64,000 nucleotides of DNA, from the NCBI RefSeq assembly GCF_014204945.1, contig NZ_JACHMN010000001.1, positions 62,001-126,000 on the forward strand. Direction: 5' to 3'. The notes under the pieces are model-generated. The model had not been told where the DNA came from and did no database searches. It worked only from the letters and a program-made list of their open reading frames with translations. Below are positions 35,614 to 43,059 of this stretch, piece by piece. The stretch's first letter is position 1. Every line of letters begins with the position of its first letter. Source of the DNA: Allocatelliglobosispora scoriae. Its GTDB lineage: Bacteria; Actinomycetota; Actinomycetes; Mycobacteriales; Micromonosporaceae. The position numbers and the translations under genes are program-made.

Positions 35614-36144
35614 TCAGGGGCGGGGCGGTTTGACTTCACGTAGTAGCTCGACAACGGCTCGCCATCGGTATGGCCCGCCTTCGACGTCTGGGCGTAGGGC
35701 GTCGGTTTCTGTCAGCCGCGCTCCGGCCTGCGTCAGGATGGTGAGGTTGCGGTCGAAGGCCGGGTGCCGGGTGAGGACCTCTTTGACATAGGGGGCGGCG
35801 ACGATGGGGGTTCCTGCGCATAGGGCTTCGTTGAGGATTCCCAGGGCGGCGGTGTTGTTCACGCCTGATGCCCAGAGGTTGATCGTGTTGAAGGTGGCGG
35901 GGACCAGTGCCACGGCGTCCGGCGGTGGAGCCTTCGGTTCGTGGGGTTGCCTGGCCTGTACTCGGACCGGGCTGCCTGTCAGGGAGACCAGGGTGTCCAT
36001 GTCGATCCATTCGCGCGCTGCGTCGGTGGCGACCACGTCGACAACCCAGCCGTCGTCCATCAGCAGGCGGGCGAGGTCGCCGATGGCGGCGGCCGGTGGT
36101 GCGGCGCAGACCACCAACGCCAGGCGCGGTGCAGTGGTGCTCAT
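35614..36144 (-). CDS. Flavoprotein of the HFCD/LanD-like family
   Basis: A 176-aa protein with the fold of homo-oligomeric flavin-containing Cys decarboxylases: RLALVVCAAPPAAAIGDLAR at the N-terminus, VVATDAAREWI, then LVPATFNTINLWASGVNNTA (the Px(A/M)xNT flavin site), and IVAAPYVKEVLTRHPAF. The true substrate of the XRE-linked members is unknown. It overlaps the XRE2 gene by ATGA, so it is part of a regulator-flavoprotein pair rather than the lanthipeptide operon, which ends convergently 160 bases away. The lanthipeptide core has no C-terminal Cys, so AviCys formation is not expected. It may bind a flavin and act as a redox or ligand sensor. Confidence 0.75.
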   Translation of the reverse strand: MSTTAPRLALVVCAAPPAAAIGDLARLLMDDGWVVDVVATDAAREWIDMDTLVSLTGSPVRVQARQPHEPKAPPPDAVALVPATFNTINLWASGVNNTAALGILNEALCAGTPIVAAPYVKEVLTRHPAFDRNLTILTQAGARLTETDALRPDVEGGPYRWRAVVELLREVKPPRP

Positions 36145-37400
36145 GCCTGGACGCCGGCTCGTGCGGCCAGGGCGGGTAGGCCCGGGGTCTGGCTGGCGCG
36201 CCAGCGGCCCAGCAGCGTCTGTATGTGGCCTTGGGCTGCGCGGTTGACGGTGATCGCCTCGGGTGCGATGCGCTCGAATTCCAGCAGGTGCAGCAGCGAC
36301 TGGGGATCGGCCTTCGTCTGAAGGTGGGCGGCGGCCAGGTCCAGGTGCAACTGGGCGCGTCGGCTCACCAACATGGGTGGCAGGGCGGCTGTGTCGACGC
36401 GGTCGGCCAGGCCTATGGCGTGGGCGGTGGCGTTGAGGGCCACGGCGACGGAGATGCGATGCAGGGCGACATTAGCTGGTCCGAACGCGGTCCACAGCTC
36501 GTTGGCGTTGCGCCCGAGCTGCCGGGCGAGCGTCTCAGCGCCGTCGAGGTGCTTCTCGGCATCCGCGCGACGGCCTTGGCGGGCTGCAGCGATCGCCGCG
36601 TGCAGCAGCAGAGCTCCACGCGCTGACAACGCGCCGGGCGTCGTCGCCCCGCGGTGCGCGGCGAGGGCGCCCGCCGCGGACAGGGCGACGTCTTCGGCCT
36701 CCCCGACCCGTGCGGGTTGCTTGGCCAGAGCACACGCGGTCTGATATGCCGCGACTGCACGTAGCTCCGGCCGGCGTGTCATCAGGCTGAACGTCGCCGC
36801 GCGATCAGCTGCGACCCAGGCCACATCAACCGCACCACGCTTTGTCGCCAGCTTCGCGACCAGCAGGTACACACTGGTCGCGATCGTGGCGGCACGTGCT
36901 GACTCCGGCGTGTGTGCGACGAGTGCCTCTGCACACCGCACCATCGCGGGCAGGTCGCGAAGCTGTGCGTATTGCGCTCGCTGGTAGGCGGCGTTGCCGC
37001 CGTTCAGCGCCGACTCCATCGACTCCAGGCTCGGTAGCTCGCCTGGTGGTCGCGCTCGCGTCAGCATCGAATGCCGCAGCCACTCGTCCCAGTCGGCGGG
37101 CTGGTCATCGTCGGTAAAGGCGGCGAGCGCGGCCTGTTGTTGATGGCGGGACAGCATGTCGACAATCTGGTTGTGCTCAGCGGTCAGCGAGGAGCTCTCT
37201 TCGCCGAGGACGGCGTCGCAGCGCTGCCAGAAATCTCGCCGAACCTTCTGCTTGCCGACCTCGACGTTCGCGATGGTCGACCGGCCGTAGGAGATCTGCG
37301 CGGCCAGAGTGTGCTGGGTGAACCCTGCCGCAGCCCGCAGGAGGGCCAGGCGGGCGCCGAGCCGCTTCCTGGCCTGCTGAACCTCATTAGGATCTTCCAC
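36141..37400 (-). CDS. XRE-family regulator with TPR-like domain (XRE2)
   Basis: A 419-aa protein. The helix-turn-helix is at about residues 10-70 (LLRAAAGFTQHTLAAQISYG, STIANVEVGKQKVRRDFWQR). The remaining 340 residues are helical repeats like those of XRE1 (27248), with only moderate overall identity. GTG start at 37400. Its promoter region holds operator copy c, and the CYTH gene runs the other way. The segment at 36676-36814 reappears in the chimeric remnant at 10.5 kb. It is probably a ligand-responsive regulator of its own operon, CYTH and possibly of the other operator-bearing genes. Confidence 0.8.
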   Translation of the reverse strand: MEDPNEVQQARKRLGARLALLRAAAGFTQHTLAAQISYGRSTIANVEVGKQKVRRDFWQRCDAVLGEESSSLTAEHNQIVDMLSRHQQQAALAAFTDDDQPADWDEWLRHSMLTRARPPGELPSLESMESALNGGNAAYQRAQYAQLRDLPAMVRCAEALVAHTPESARAATIATSVYLLVAKLATKRGAVDVAWVAADRAATFSLMTRRPELRAVAAYQTACALAKQPARVGEAEDVALSAAGALAAHRGATTPGALSARGALLLHAAIAAARQGRRADAEKHLDGAETLARQLGRNANELWTAFGPANVALHRISVAVALNATAHAIGLADRVDTAALPPMLVSRRAQLHLDLAAAHLQTKADPQSLLHLLEFERIAPEAITVNRAAQGHIQTLLGRWRASQTPGLPALAARAGVQA

Positions 37401-37515
37401 TGCGTCCCGCCCTGCCCCGATCGTCAGTCACGCCTGCTGGAATAGCTCGCAGTAGACATTTTGCCTCCAGCCAATCCGATCGGTGGCCTGCGGCGCAATC
37501 CCGATAGCGCGGTTC

Positions 37516-37544
37516 CGACAATGTTCCAACAATCCGCTGACAAT
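37516..37544. promoter_or_regulatory. Composite operator, copy c (XRE2 / CYTH)
   Basis: Three direct repeats at exact 11-base steps: CGACAAT (37516), CAACAAT (37527), TGACAAT (37538). The GATGTCGG half of the other copies is degenerate here (only a GCGGCG-like stretch near 37490). The sequence GGTTCCGACAAT is shared with copy a. Sixty-one bases after the start of the third repeat is the CYTH ATG; CTAAGCT 8 bases before it probably is the minus-10, which would make the CYTH mRNA leaderless. Confidence 0.75.
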
Positions 37545-37598
37545 CGAGTTGCGCATGTCGAACGACGTGCGGTGAGCGGGTGCCTAAGCTCTCGGTTC

Positions 37599-38162
37599 AT
37601 GCTGGCAGATGCATTGCGGTCCCGTGAGGTCGAAGTCAAGTACCAAGTCGATGGTGGTGACCCGGCGGCGGCGGCCGAGCGGGCGCTGGCGAAGCAAGGG
37701 GTGTCGCTGGGGTCGGCTGTCGCCCAGGACGACCAGGCGTACGCGCCTGCGGCCTGGTCGTATGGTCAGTCGAAGATCGGCGTGGCGTTCGCGCGGCTGC
37801 GCACCGAGGCAGGTCGGGTTCTGTTCACGGTGAAGACACCGCTGGTCAATGAGCTGGACTGCGCGGAACAGGAGACTGTCGTCGCGGACCGGGCCGCGAT
37901 GCATGAGGCGCTGTTGTTGATGGGGTACGTGCCGACGGTGCGGATCGTGAAATACCGCCGGACCGGTAGCTGGTCCGGCGGTCAGGTGTGCCTGGACGTC
38001 GTTGAAGGTCTGGGTGTGTTCGTCGAGGTCGAGCGTCTCGTCAGTGCCGATGCGTCGAGTCTTGCGGTGCAGGCGGAGCTGGACGTCTGGGTGCAGGATC
38101 TGGGTGTGCCGGTGCGGCGGGTGACGCAGACCTACGACTCGCTGCTGCGTGCGGTCGTTTAG
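37599..38162 (+). CDS. CYTH-domain protein (class IV adenylate cyclase / triphosphatase-like)
   Basis: A 187-aa protein. The N-terminal ExExK signature is present as REVEVKYQV (Glu10, Glu12, Lys14). Basic and acidic tunnel residues follow in FARLRTEAGRVLFTVKTPL, RIVKYRRTGSW and LGVFVEVERLV. CYTH proteins bind triphosphates in a beta-tunnel and act as CyaB-type cyclases, thiamine-triphosphatases or inorganic triphosphatases; the sequence does not decide which. The start at 37599 is taken because nothing upstream looks coding and a minus-10-like box lies 8 bases before it. Its stop overlaps the end of the EEP-nuclease gene on the other strand, so before the IS21 insertion it was the convergent neighbour of the radical SAM operon. 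Confidence 0.8.
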   Translation: MLADALRSREVEVKYQVDGGDPAAAAERALAKQGVSLGSAVAQDDQAYAPAAWSYGQSKIGVAFARLRTEAGRVLFTVKTPLVNELDCAEQETVVADRAAMHEALLLMGYVPTVRIVKYRRTGSWSGGQVCLDVVEGLGVFVEVERLVSADASSLAVQAELDVWVQDLGVPVRRVTQTYDSLLRAVV

Positions 38163-38439
38163 AACAGAGCGCCCGCCTCGGCCAGCCGCTCTGGCCGGCC
38201 TGTCGGCGTGGGCGCGGCGACGGCGAGGTCGATGCTGTGGGCGGAGTGGTCGCTGAGTCCACTGGTGCGGGTCTCGGTAAGGTACGCGCTCGCGTGGAGC
38301 AGTGGCGCGAGTTGGGTGGCGACGTGCAGGTAGTCGTATCGGTAGCCGTTGCCGCCCCGGCCGACCCAGCTGTGTGGTTGGTCGTCCGGGTGCAGTTGGC
38401 GGTGCGCGTCGGTGAGACCCAGGTCGGCGATGTCGCCGC
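38159..38439 (-). pseudogene. EEP-family nuclease, C-terminal half (separated by IS21)
   Basis: The minus strand from the IS21 end reads GDIADLGLTDAHRQLHPDDQ, then SWVGRGGNGYRYDYLHVA, then TSGLSDHSAHSIDL, with a stop at 38159. YDY and SDHSAH are the C-terminal endonuclease/exonuclease/phosphatase motifs (metal Asp and catalytic His). Joined to the N-terminal half at 40633-41172 it gives a continuous protein across FLDAIACQR-GDIADLG. It lacks a start of its own and is not expressed as a protein unless IS21 leaves. Confidence 0.85.
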
Positions 38440-38498
38440 TTCGGGAAAGCTAACCCCCTGAGAGTCGCTGAAAATTGACCCTCTGCTGATCTTGGAGG

Positions 38499-39767
38499 GT
38501 GCTGAAAGTGGAGGACTGGGCTGAGATCCGCCGTCTGCGTCGGGCGGAGGGTGTGCCGATCAAGGAGATCGCCCGGCGGTTGGGGATCGCTCGGAACACG
38601 GTGCGGGCGGCGTTGTCGTCGGACCGGCCGCCGAAGTACGAGCGTGCGCCGCGTGGGTCGGTGGTGGATCCGTTCGAGCCGCAGATCCGGGCTTTGCTGG
38701 CGGAGTGGCCGCGGATGCCGGGTCCGGTGGTCGCGGAGCGGATCAGGTGGCCGTACTCGATCGCGCCGTTGCGTAAGCGGCTGGCGGTCATCCGGCCGGA
38801 GTACGTGGGGATCGATCCGGTGGACCGGACGGTCTACGAGCCCGGGCAGATCGCCCAGTGCGACCTGTGGTTCCCCGAGGACGGGGTGAAGGTCCCGGTC
38901 GGGTCGGGCCAGTCGCGGTCGAAGCTGCCGGTCCTCGTCATGACGTTGGGGTTCTCCCGGTTCATGTCCGCGGTGATGATCCCGTCGCGGCAGGCCGGCG
39001 ACATCCTGTCCGGGATGTGGCAGCTGGTCAGCGGGATCGGGCGGGTGCCCCGGACCCTGGTCTGGGACCGGGAGTCCGCGATCGGCGGCACGGGGCGGGT
39101 ATCGGCGCCGGCGGCGGCGTTCGCCGGAACCCTGGCCACCCAGATCCGCCTTGCACCGCGCCGGGATCCGGAGTTCAAGGGGATGGTCGAACGCGCCAAC
39201 GGGTTCCTGGAGACGTCGTTCCTGCCCGGCCGGCTGTTCACGTCTCCGGCCGACTTCAACGCCCAGCTGGCCGACTGGCTCGCGCGCGCCAACACGCGGA
39301 CGGTCCGGTCGGTCCAGGGCCGGCCGGTGGACCTGCTGGAGACCGACTACCAGGCGATGGTCCCGCTGCCGCCGGTCGACCCGCCGATCGGGCTCAACAC
39401 CCGGATCCGGCTGAGCCGCGATTACTACGTGCGGGTCGACACCGTCGACTACTCCGTCGACCCGCGCATGATCGGCCGGTTCGTCGACGTCACCGCGTCC
39501 CTGAACACGGTGACGGTGTTCTGCGACGGGCAGGTCGCCGCCCGCCACGACCGGTCCTGGGCCAAGCAAGGCCTGGTCACCGACCCGGCCCACAAGGCCA
39601 CCGCCGAACGCATGCGCCAGGCCCTGGCCGAGGACCGCCAACGCCGTCAGGCAGCCACCCGCCACCACCACGACGGGCACCCCGTCGCCATGCGGGCGCT
39701 GCCGGACTACGACGCCCTGTTCGGCGTCGACTTCACCAGCCCATCGATGAAAGTGAGCAACGAATGA
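38499..39767 (+). CDS. istA: IS21 transposase IstA
   Basis: A 422-aa protein. The N-terminal helix-turn-helix is LRRAEGVPIKEIARRLGIAR with NTVRAAL. The integrase core has AQCDLWFPEDG (first Asp), LVWDRESAIGG (second Asp) and FKGMVERANGFLETSF (Glu), and the C-terminal domain RDYYVRVDTVDYSVDPRMIG binds the terminal repeats. The stop overlaps the istB start as ATGA. All catalytic residues are present, so the element is probably active. Confidence 0.95.
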   Translation: MLKVEDWAEIRRLRRAEGVPIKEIARRLGIARNTVRAALSSDRPPKYERAPRGSVVDPFEPQIRALLAEWPRMPGPVVAERIRWPYSIAPLRKRLAVIRPEYVGIDPVDRTVYEPGQIAQCDLWFPEDGVKVPVGSGQSRSKLPVLVMTLGFSRFMSAVMIPSRQAGDILSGMWQLVSGIGRVPRTLVWDRESAIGGTGRVSAPAAAFAGTLATQIRLAPRRDPEFKGMVERANGFLETSFLPGRLFTSPADFNAQLADWLARANTRTVRSVQGRPVDLLETDYQAMVPLPPVDPPIGLNTRIRLSRDYYVRVDTVDYSVDPRMIGRFVDVTASLNTVTVFCDGQVAARHDRSWAKQGLVTDPAHKATAERMRQALAEDRQRRQAATRHHHDGHPVAMRALPDYDALFGVDFTSPSMKVSNE

Positions 39768-40579
39768 GCACAGCCGTCAAACCGAAACCACCAGCAGGCG
39801 GAACCAAGGACGGCATGCCGTCCATGATCGCCTACCTGACCCGGGTCCTGAAGACCCCCACCATCAACGCGTTCTGGGAGGAGCTGGCCGAGCAGGCACG
39901 CGATCAGAACTGGTCCCACGAGGAATACCTCGCCGCACTCCTGCAGCGCCAAGTCGCCGACCGGGAGTCCAAAGGCACCGTCATGCGCGTGCGCACCGCC
40001 CACTTCCCCCAACTCAAAACCCTCGAAGACTTCAACCTCGACCACCTCCCGTCCCTGCGCCGCGACGTCCTGGCCCACCTCGCCACCAGCACCTTCGTCG
40101 CCAAAGCCGAGAACGTGATCCTGCTCGGCCCGCCCGGCCTCGGCAAAACACACCTCGCCATCGGCCTCGGAATGAAGGCCTGCCAGTCCGGCTACTCCGT
40201 CCTGTTCGACACCGCCAGCAACTGGATCGCCCGCCTCGCCGCCGCCCACCAGCAGAACCGCCTCGAAGCCGAACTCAAGAAGATCCGCCGCTACCGACTC
40301 ATCATCATCGACGAAGTCGGATACATCCCCTTCGACCAGGACGCCGCGAACCTGTTCTTCCAGCTCATCGCCTCACGCTACGAAACCGGCTCCGTCATGG
40401 TCACCTCGAACCTCCCCTTCGGCCGCTGGGGAGAAACATTCTCCGACGACGTCGTCGCCGCAGCCATGATCGACCGACTCGTCCACCACGCCGAAGTCCT
40501 CACCCTGACCGGCGACTCCTACCGCACCCGCCAACGCCGCGAACTCCTCGCCAAAGAAAACCGCGCCACCAACAACTGA
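39764..40579 (+). CDS. istB: IS21 helper ATPase IstB
   Basis: A 271-aa AAA+ ATPase of the DnaC/IstB family. Walker A is LLGPPGLGKTHLA, Walker B is LIIIDEVGYIPFDQD, sensor 1 is VTSNLPFGRWGETF. The N-terminal helical domain starts MPSMIAYLTRVLKTPTIN. It assembles on target DNA and directs IstA. The ATG overlaps the istA stop, the standard IS21 arrangement. Confidence 0.95.
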   Translation: MSTAVKPKPPAGGTKDGMPSMIAYLTRVLKTPTINAFWEELAEQARDQNWSHEEYLAALLQRQVADRESKGTVMRVRTAHFPQLKTLEDFNLDHLPSLRRDVLAHLATSTFVAKAENVILLGPPGLGKTHLAIGLGMKACQSGYSVLFDTASNWIARLAAAHQQNRLEAELKKIRRYRLIIIDEVGYIPFDQDAANLFFQLIASRYETGSVMVTSNLPFGRWGETFSDDVVAAAMIDRLVHHAEVLTLTGDSYRTRQRRELLAKENRATNN

Positions 40580-40632
40580 CCACCCGCAGGGGGTCAATTT
40601 TCCCGGACTCAGGACTGCTCAACTTTCCCGAA

Positions 40633-41172
40633 GCGTTGACAGGCGATGGCGTCGAGGAACGCGTAGTCGTCGTTGGTGAACACGCCGGGGTATGGCGGCT
40701 GGTGGTCGCGGGTGATCAGGTTGTAGTCCCCGCCGATGATCAGGGCTTGCCGGTCGGTCGTCGGCAGGCGGTAAACCGCCCTTAAAACGCTGTCGAGGAA
40801 GCTTCGCTTCTTCTCCGCTTTGGCTGGGCTGCGGTCGTTGGACGGTACGTAAACCCCCAGTACGGCGATCGCTGGTTCGGTGTCCAGGCGGCATGCCGCT
40901 GCCCGACAGCGCGGACTGATCCCGGTTGTGATGTCTTCGGCCGGGACGAGCGGGTGCCGGGACACGATCGCGCACCCCCGGTCCCCTGCGTGGGGGGAGG
41001 CGACGACCGACCATCCAGCTGCTCGGCACTGAGTGAGCAGATGTGCGGTGCCGGGGCCGTGGCTGGTCTCGGTCAGGATCACCACGTCGTCGTCACGCTG
41101 GTCCAGCCAGCCCAGTAGCTGCTGGGCGCGGGCCAGGCCCGCGGCTTGGATGTTGAGCGTGGTGATCTGCAC
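40633..41172 (-). pseudogene. EEP-family nuclease, N-terminal half (split by IS21)
   Basis: The GTG start at 41172 follows the dTMP-kinase-like stop by 4 bases, with GGAGGG in the preceding gene's end. The product opens MQITTLNIQAAGLARAQQLL, has VVILTETSHGPGT (metal Glu) and LIIGGDYNLITRDHQP (Asp-x-Asn), and continues to FLDAIACQR at the IS21 border; seven residues and a stop (40609) are then contributed by the IS. EEP enzymes hydrolyse phosphodiesters in DNA, RNA or small phosphorylated molecules. The catalytic His is in the other half (38159-38439), so this fragment should be inactive. Third gene of the radical SAM operon. Confidence 0.85.
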
Positions 41173-41176
41173 CGGA

Positions 41177-41791
41177 TCAGCCCTCCATGCGGGTGTTTGC
41201 GGCGAGCAGGCTGAGGATCTCGCTGGCGATGTCGTCGGGAGTGCGGTCGCTGCAGTCGATCGAATACTGCACCCAACTGTGGTCGGGCTGTGCGAGAAAC
41301 GCCCTGGCGTCGCGGTAGTAGTCGAGTTCGATTTGTGGGTTGCCGGCGAGTTCGAGGCGGGTCAGTGCTCGGCGTCCGGCGAGCCTTCCTGCGATCACCT
41401 CCGGCCGGTCTTCCAGATAGAAGCAGGTTGCTTGCAGGACGTATTGGTTGTAGCCCCAGATCTCCTCCAGGTCGAGACCGTCGATTCGCTGCAGGACCAT
41501 GGATGACTGGACGTACCGGTCGGACACCACGTGCATGCCAGCGTCGAGCGCGGGGATGATCACGGTCTCGACGTGGTCGGCTCGGTCCGCCGCCAGAGCA
41601 AGGGCGAAGGCCCGCCCGTGCAGCGACCATTCCTCCTGGCGCAGGAGGTCGCCCAGAGGGCTGCGGGTGGGCTCGGTGGTCAGCAGGCTGGGATGCCCGT
41701 CGACCCCGTCGAGGCGGGCGGCCACCAGACGGGCGACCGTGGTTTTGCCCACCCCGTTCGGGCCCTCGACCACGACGAACTGCGCAGTCAC
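41177..41791 (-). CDS. dTMP-kinase-like nucleotide kinase
   Basis: A 204-aa P-loop kinase of the thymidylate kinase family. The P-loop is VVVEGPNGVGKTTVA (10-18), the DRx motif is VVSDRYVQSSMVLQRIDGL (Asp91) and the LID region contains GRRALTRLELAG. It is the normal size for Tmk but diverges in the base-binding part, so the substrate may not be dTMP; tmk for DNA synthesis is expected elsewhere. It starts at GTG with a GTGA overlap to the radical SAM gene and precedes the EEP nuclease by 4 bases. The operon layout suggests a phosphorylated nucleotide or nucleotide-like product. Confidence 0.85.
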   Translation of the reverse strand: MTAQFVVVEGPNGVGKTTVARLVAARLDGVDGHPSLLTTEPTRSPLGDLLRQEEWSLHGRAFALALAADRADHVETVIIPALDAGMHVVSDRYVQSSMVLQRIDGLDLEEIWGYNQYVLQATCFYLEDRPEVIAGRLAGRRALTRLELAGNPQIELDYYRDARAFLAQPDHSWVQYSIDCSDRTPDDIASEILSLLAANTRMEG

Positions 41792-42894
41792 TTTGCCACC
41801 GCTGCCACGGGCAGCGGTTCCCAGCCGGGCGCCGGCGCGACCGGGCACTGCTCGTCGTCGAGGTCGCCGACGTGCCCGCCGCGGGAGATGACCGCCGCCG
41901 GGCAACCCTTTCCGCAGGCCGTGTTGAGGGCGCATCCGCCGCAGGTGGTGTTGGTGCCGACGGTGTACCGGTCGTGGAACGAGTACCCGTCCAGCGCGGT
42001 GGTGACAGGTCCGTCGTTGATGTTGCCGATGATGAACTCGTCGGCCGGGTACGGCGACGCGGGGGTCCGGGCCGCGAAGTCCAGGTACGGGCACGACGCC
42101 ACGTCGCCGTCGGTGTAGACGTAGAGGAGCTTGCCGGCGTCGCAGCCGCCCAGGGGCTTGGCGTCGTCGTTGGGGAACCGGATACGCACCAGGTCCAGGC
42201 GGTCGGCGAACCGCTCGGTCACCGCCGTGATCGCCCGCATCTGCTCGGCGTCGGCCGCCATCCGGGTCTGGCTCTTGACCCCGCGCCCGAACGAGCTGAG
42301 AGGGTTGGTCAGCATGTACTCCGCGCCGACCTCGACGGCGAACTCGCACAGGTCGGCGAACTCGTCGGCCCGGGTGAGCATGTTCGGCGTCGACAGCAGC
42401 CCCTTGAGGAGCCCGGCGGCGGCGAACCGCCGCACCGTGGCGACCGTGACTGCGAAGGATGACCGGTCGCCGCGGAACCTGCCGTGGCTCTCGTCCCGGA
42501 ATCCGTCCAGGCTGACGTTGACGTGCACGTTCCCCATCGCGACCAGAGCGGCGATGTGGTCGTCGGTGACGAGGGTCGCGTTGGTGCAGATCCCCAGGCT
42601 GACACCCGCATCCACGACAGCCCGGCACATGGCCATGAGGTCGGGGTGCTCGAACGGCTCACCGCCGGTCAGCGTGATCCGCTCCACCCTGGCATCGAGC
42701 AGGCGGGGCAGGACCGTGCCCGTGAACCGGCCGACGGGCATGTCGTTGCCCGCCTGCACCGACGAGACGAAGCAGTGCGCGCAATGCAGGTTGCACCTCT
42801 CGGTGACCTGCACCAGCGCTTTACGGCCGTCGCCGCCGACACTGGTACGGAAGTAGCACGACGCGGCGTGGGTGTCGACGATCAGCGGTTTCAC
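41788..42894 (-). CDS. Radical SAM/SPASM-type enzyme
   Basis: A 368-aa protein. The [4Fe-4S] motif CNLHCAHC is at residues 34-41 (TERCNLHCAHCFVSS). SAM-binding signatures are RITLTGGEPFEHP and VHVNVSLDGFRDESHGRFRG. The C-terminal SPASM/twitch-like cysteines are GGCDAGKLLYVYTDGDVASC and TTCGGCALNTACGKGCP, so two auxiliary clusters are possible. The GTG at 42894 is chosen because CGGGAG lies 5 bases before it and it forms a GTGA overlap with a 36-codon frame upstream; an ATG at 42918 is the alternative. SPASM enzymes modify peptides, proteins or small molecules. Neighbours (dTMP-kinase-like, EEP nuclease, CYTH) hint at nucleotide chemistry, the small frame at peptide chemistry. The substrate is unknown. 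Confidence 0.85.
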   Translation of the reverse strand: MKPLIVDTHAASCYFRTSVGGDGRKALVQVTERCNLHCAHCFVSSVQAGNDMPVGRFTGTVLPRLLDARVERITLTGGEPFEHPDLMAMCRAVVDAGVSLGICTNATLVTDDHIAALVAMGNVHVNVSLDGFRDESHGRFRGDRSSFAVTVATVRRFAAAGLLKGLLSTPNMLTRADEFADLCEFAVEVGAEYMLTNPLSSFGRGVKSQTRMAADAEQMRAITAVTERFADRLDLVRIRFPNDDAKPLGGCDAGKLLYVYTDGDVASCPYLDFAARTPASPYPADEFIIGNINDGPVTTALDGYSFHDRYTVGTNTTCGGCALNTACGKGCPAAVISRGGHVGDLDDEQCPVAPAPGWEPLPVAAVAK

Positions 42895-43001
42895 GCGTTC
42901 TCCCGGGTAGAGAGCCATCTCAGTGGACGCGACGACCAGGCCAGACGCCCGAGCCGGGCTCGGACGGCAGCGCTCATGCCGTCGTGACACGTCGAGTACA
43001 T
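42891..43001 (-). CDS. Possible small peptide coupled to the radical SAM gene
   Basis: A 36-aa frame, MYSTCHDGMSAAVRARLGRL then AWSSRPLRWLSTRENA. Its TGA overlaps the GTG of the radical SAM gene, and the ribosome site of that gene (CGGGAG) lies inside its last codons, so translation through it would drive radical SAM synthesis. The ATG at 43001 is 12 bases downstream of the GATGTCGG half of operator copy d, so a leaderless transcript is possible; there is no Shine-Dalgarno sequence. It may be a leader peptide for regulation, a small peptide substrate or only a chance frame. Confidence 0.35.
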   Translation of the reverse strand: MYSTCHDGMSAAVRARLGRLAWSSRPLRWLSTRENA

Positions 43002-43013
43002 CCGCTGAAAAGT

Positions 43014-43059
43014 GATGTCGGACAGGCTCGACTGCGGATTCCGACAATCCGCTGACATG
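43014..43059. promoter_or_regulatory. Composite operator, copy d (radical SAM operon)
   Basis: GATGTCGG (43014-43021), 19-base spacer, CCGACAATCC (43041-43050), with direct repeats CGACAAT (43042) and TGACATG (43053) 11 bases apart. Orientation and spacing equal copy a relative to the gene on the left, here the radical SAM operon running away on the minus strand. Confidence 0.75.

Larger units (their letters stand above)
38440..40632 (+). mobile_element. IS21-family insertion sequence, complete
   Basis: Terminal inverted repeats TTCGGGAAAG (38440-38449) and CTTTCCCGAA (40623-40632), with subterminal copies (GAAAATTGACCC on the left, GGGTCAATTTTC on the right), as usual for the multi-site ends of IS21. 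It carries intact istA and istB. It is inserted in an EEP-nuclease gene; the flanks share a 2-base GC, so the target duplication is short or ambiguous. Confidence 0.9.

Noticed and set aside
35614-36144. Flavoprotein as LanD for the lanthipeptide
   Set aside because: The precursor does not end in Cys and the gene is coupled to XRE2 on the opposite strand, so AviCys formation is unlikely.
37584-39680. A 698-codon minus-strand frame antisense to IS21 and CYTH
   Set aside because: It is very rich in Arg, Pro and His, contains no domain and covers the well-supported istA and CYTH genes; it is a codon-bias shadow.
41788-42894. Radical SAM protein as a prokaryotic viperin (kinase next door)
   Set aside because: The cluster motif context and the two C-terminal Cys groups are SPASM-like, not viperin-like.
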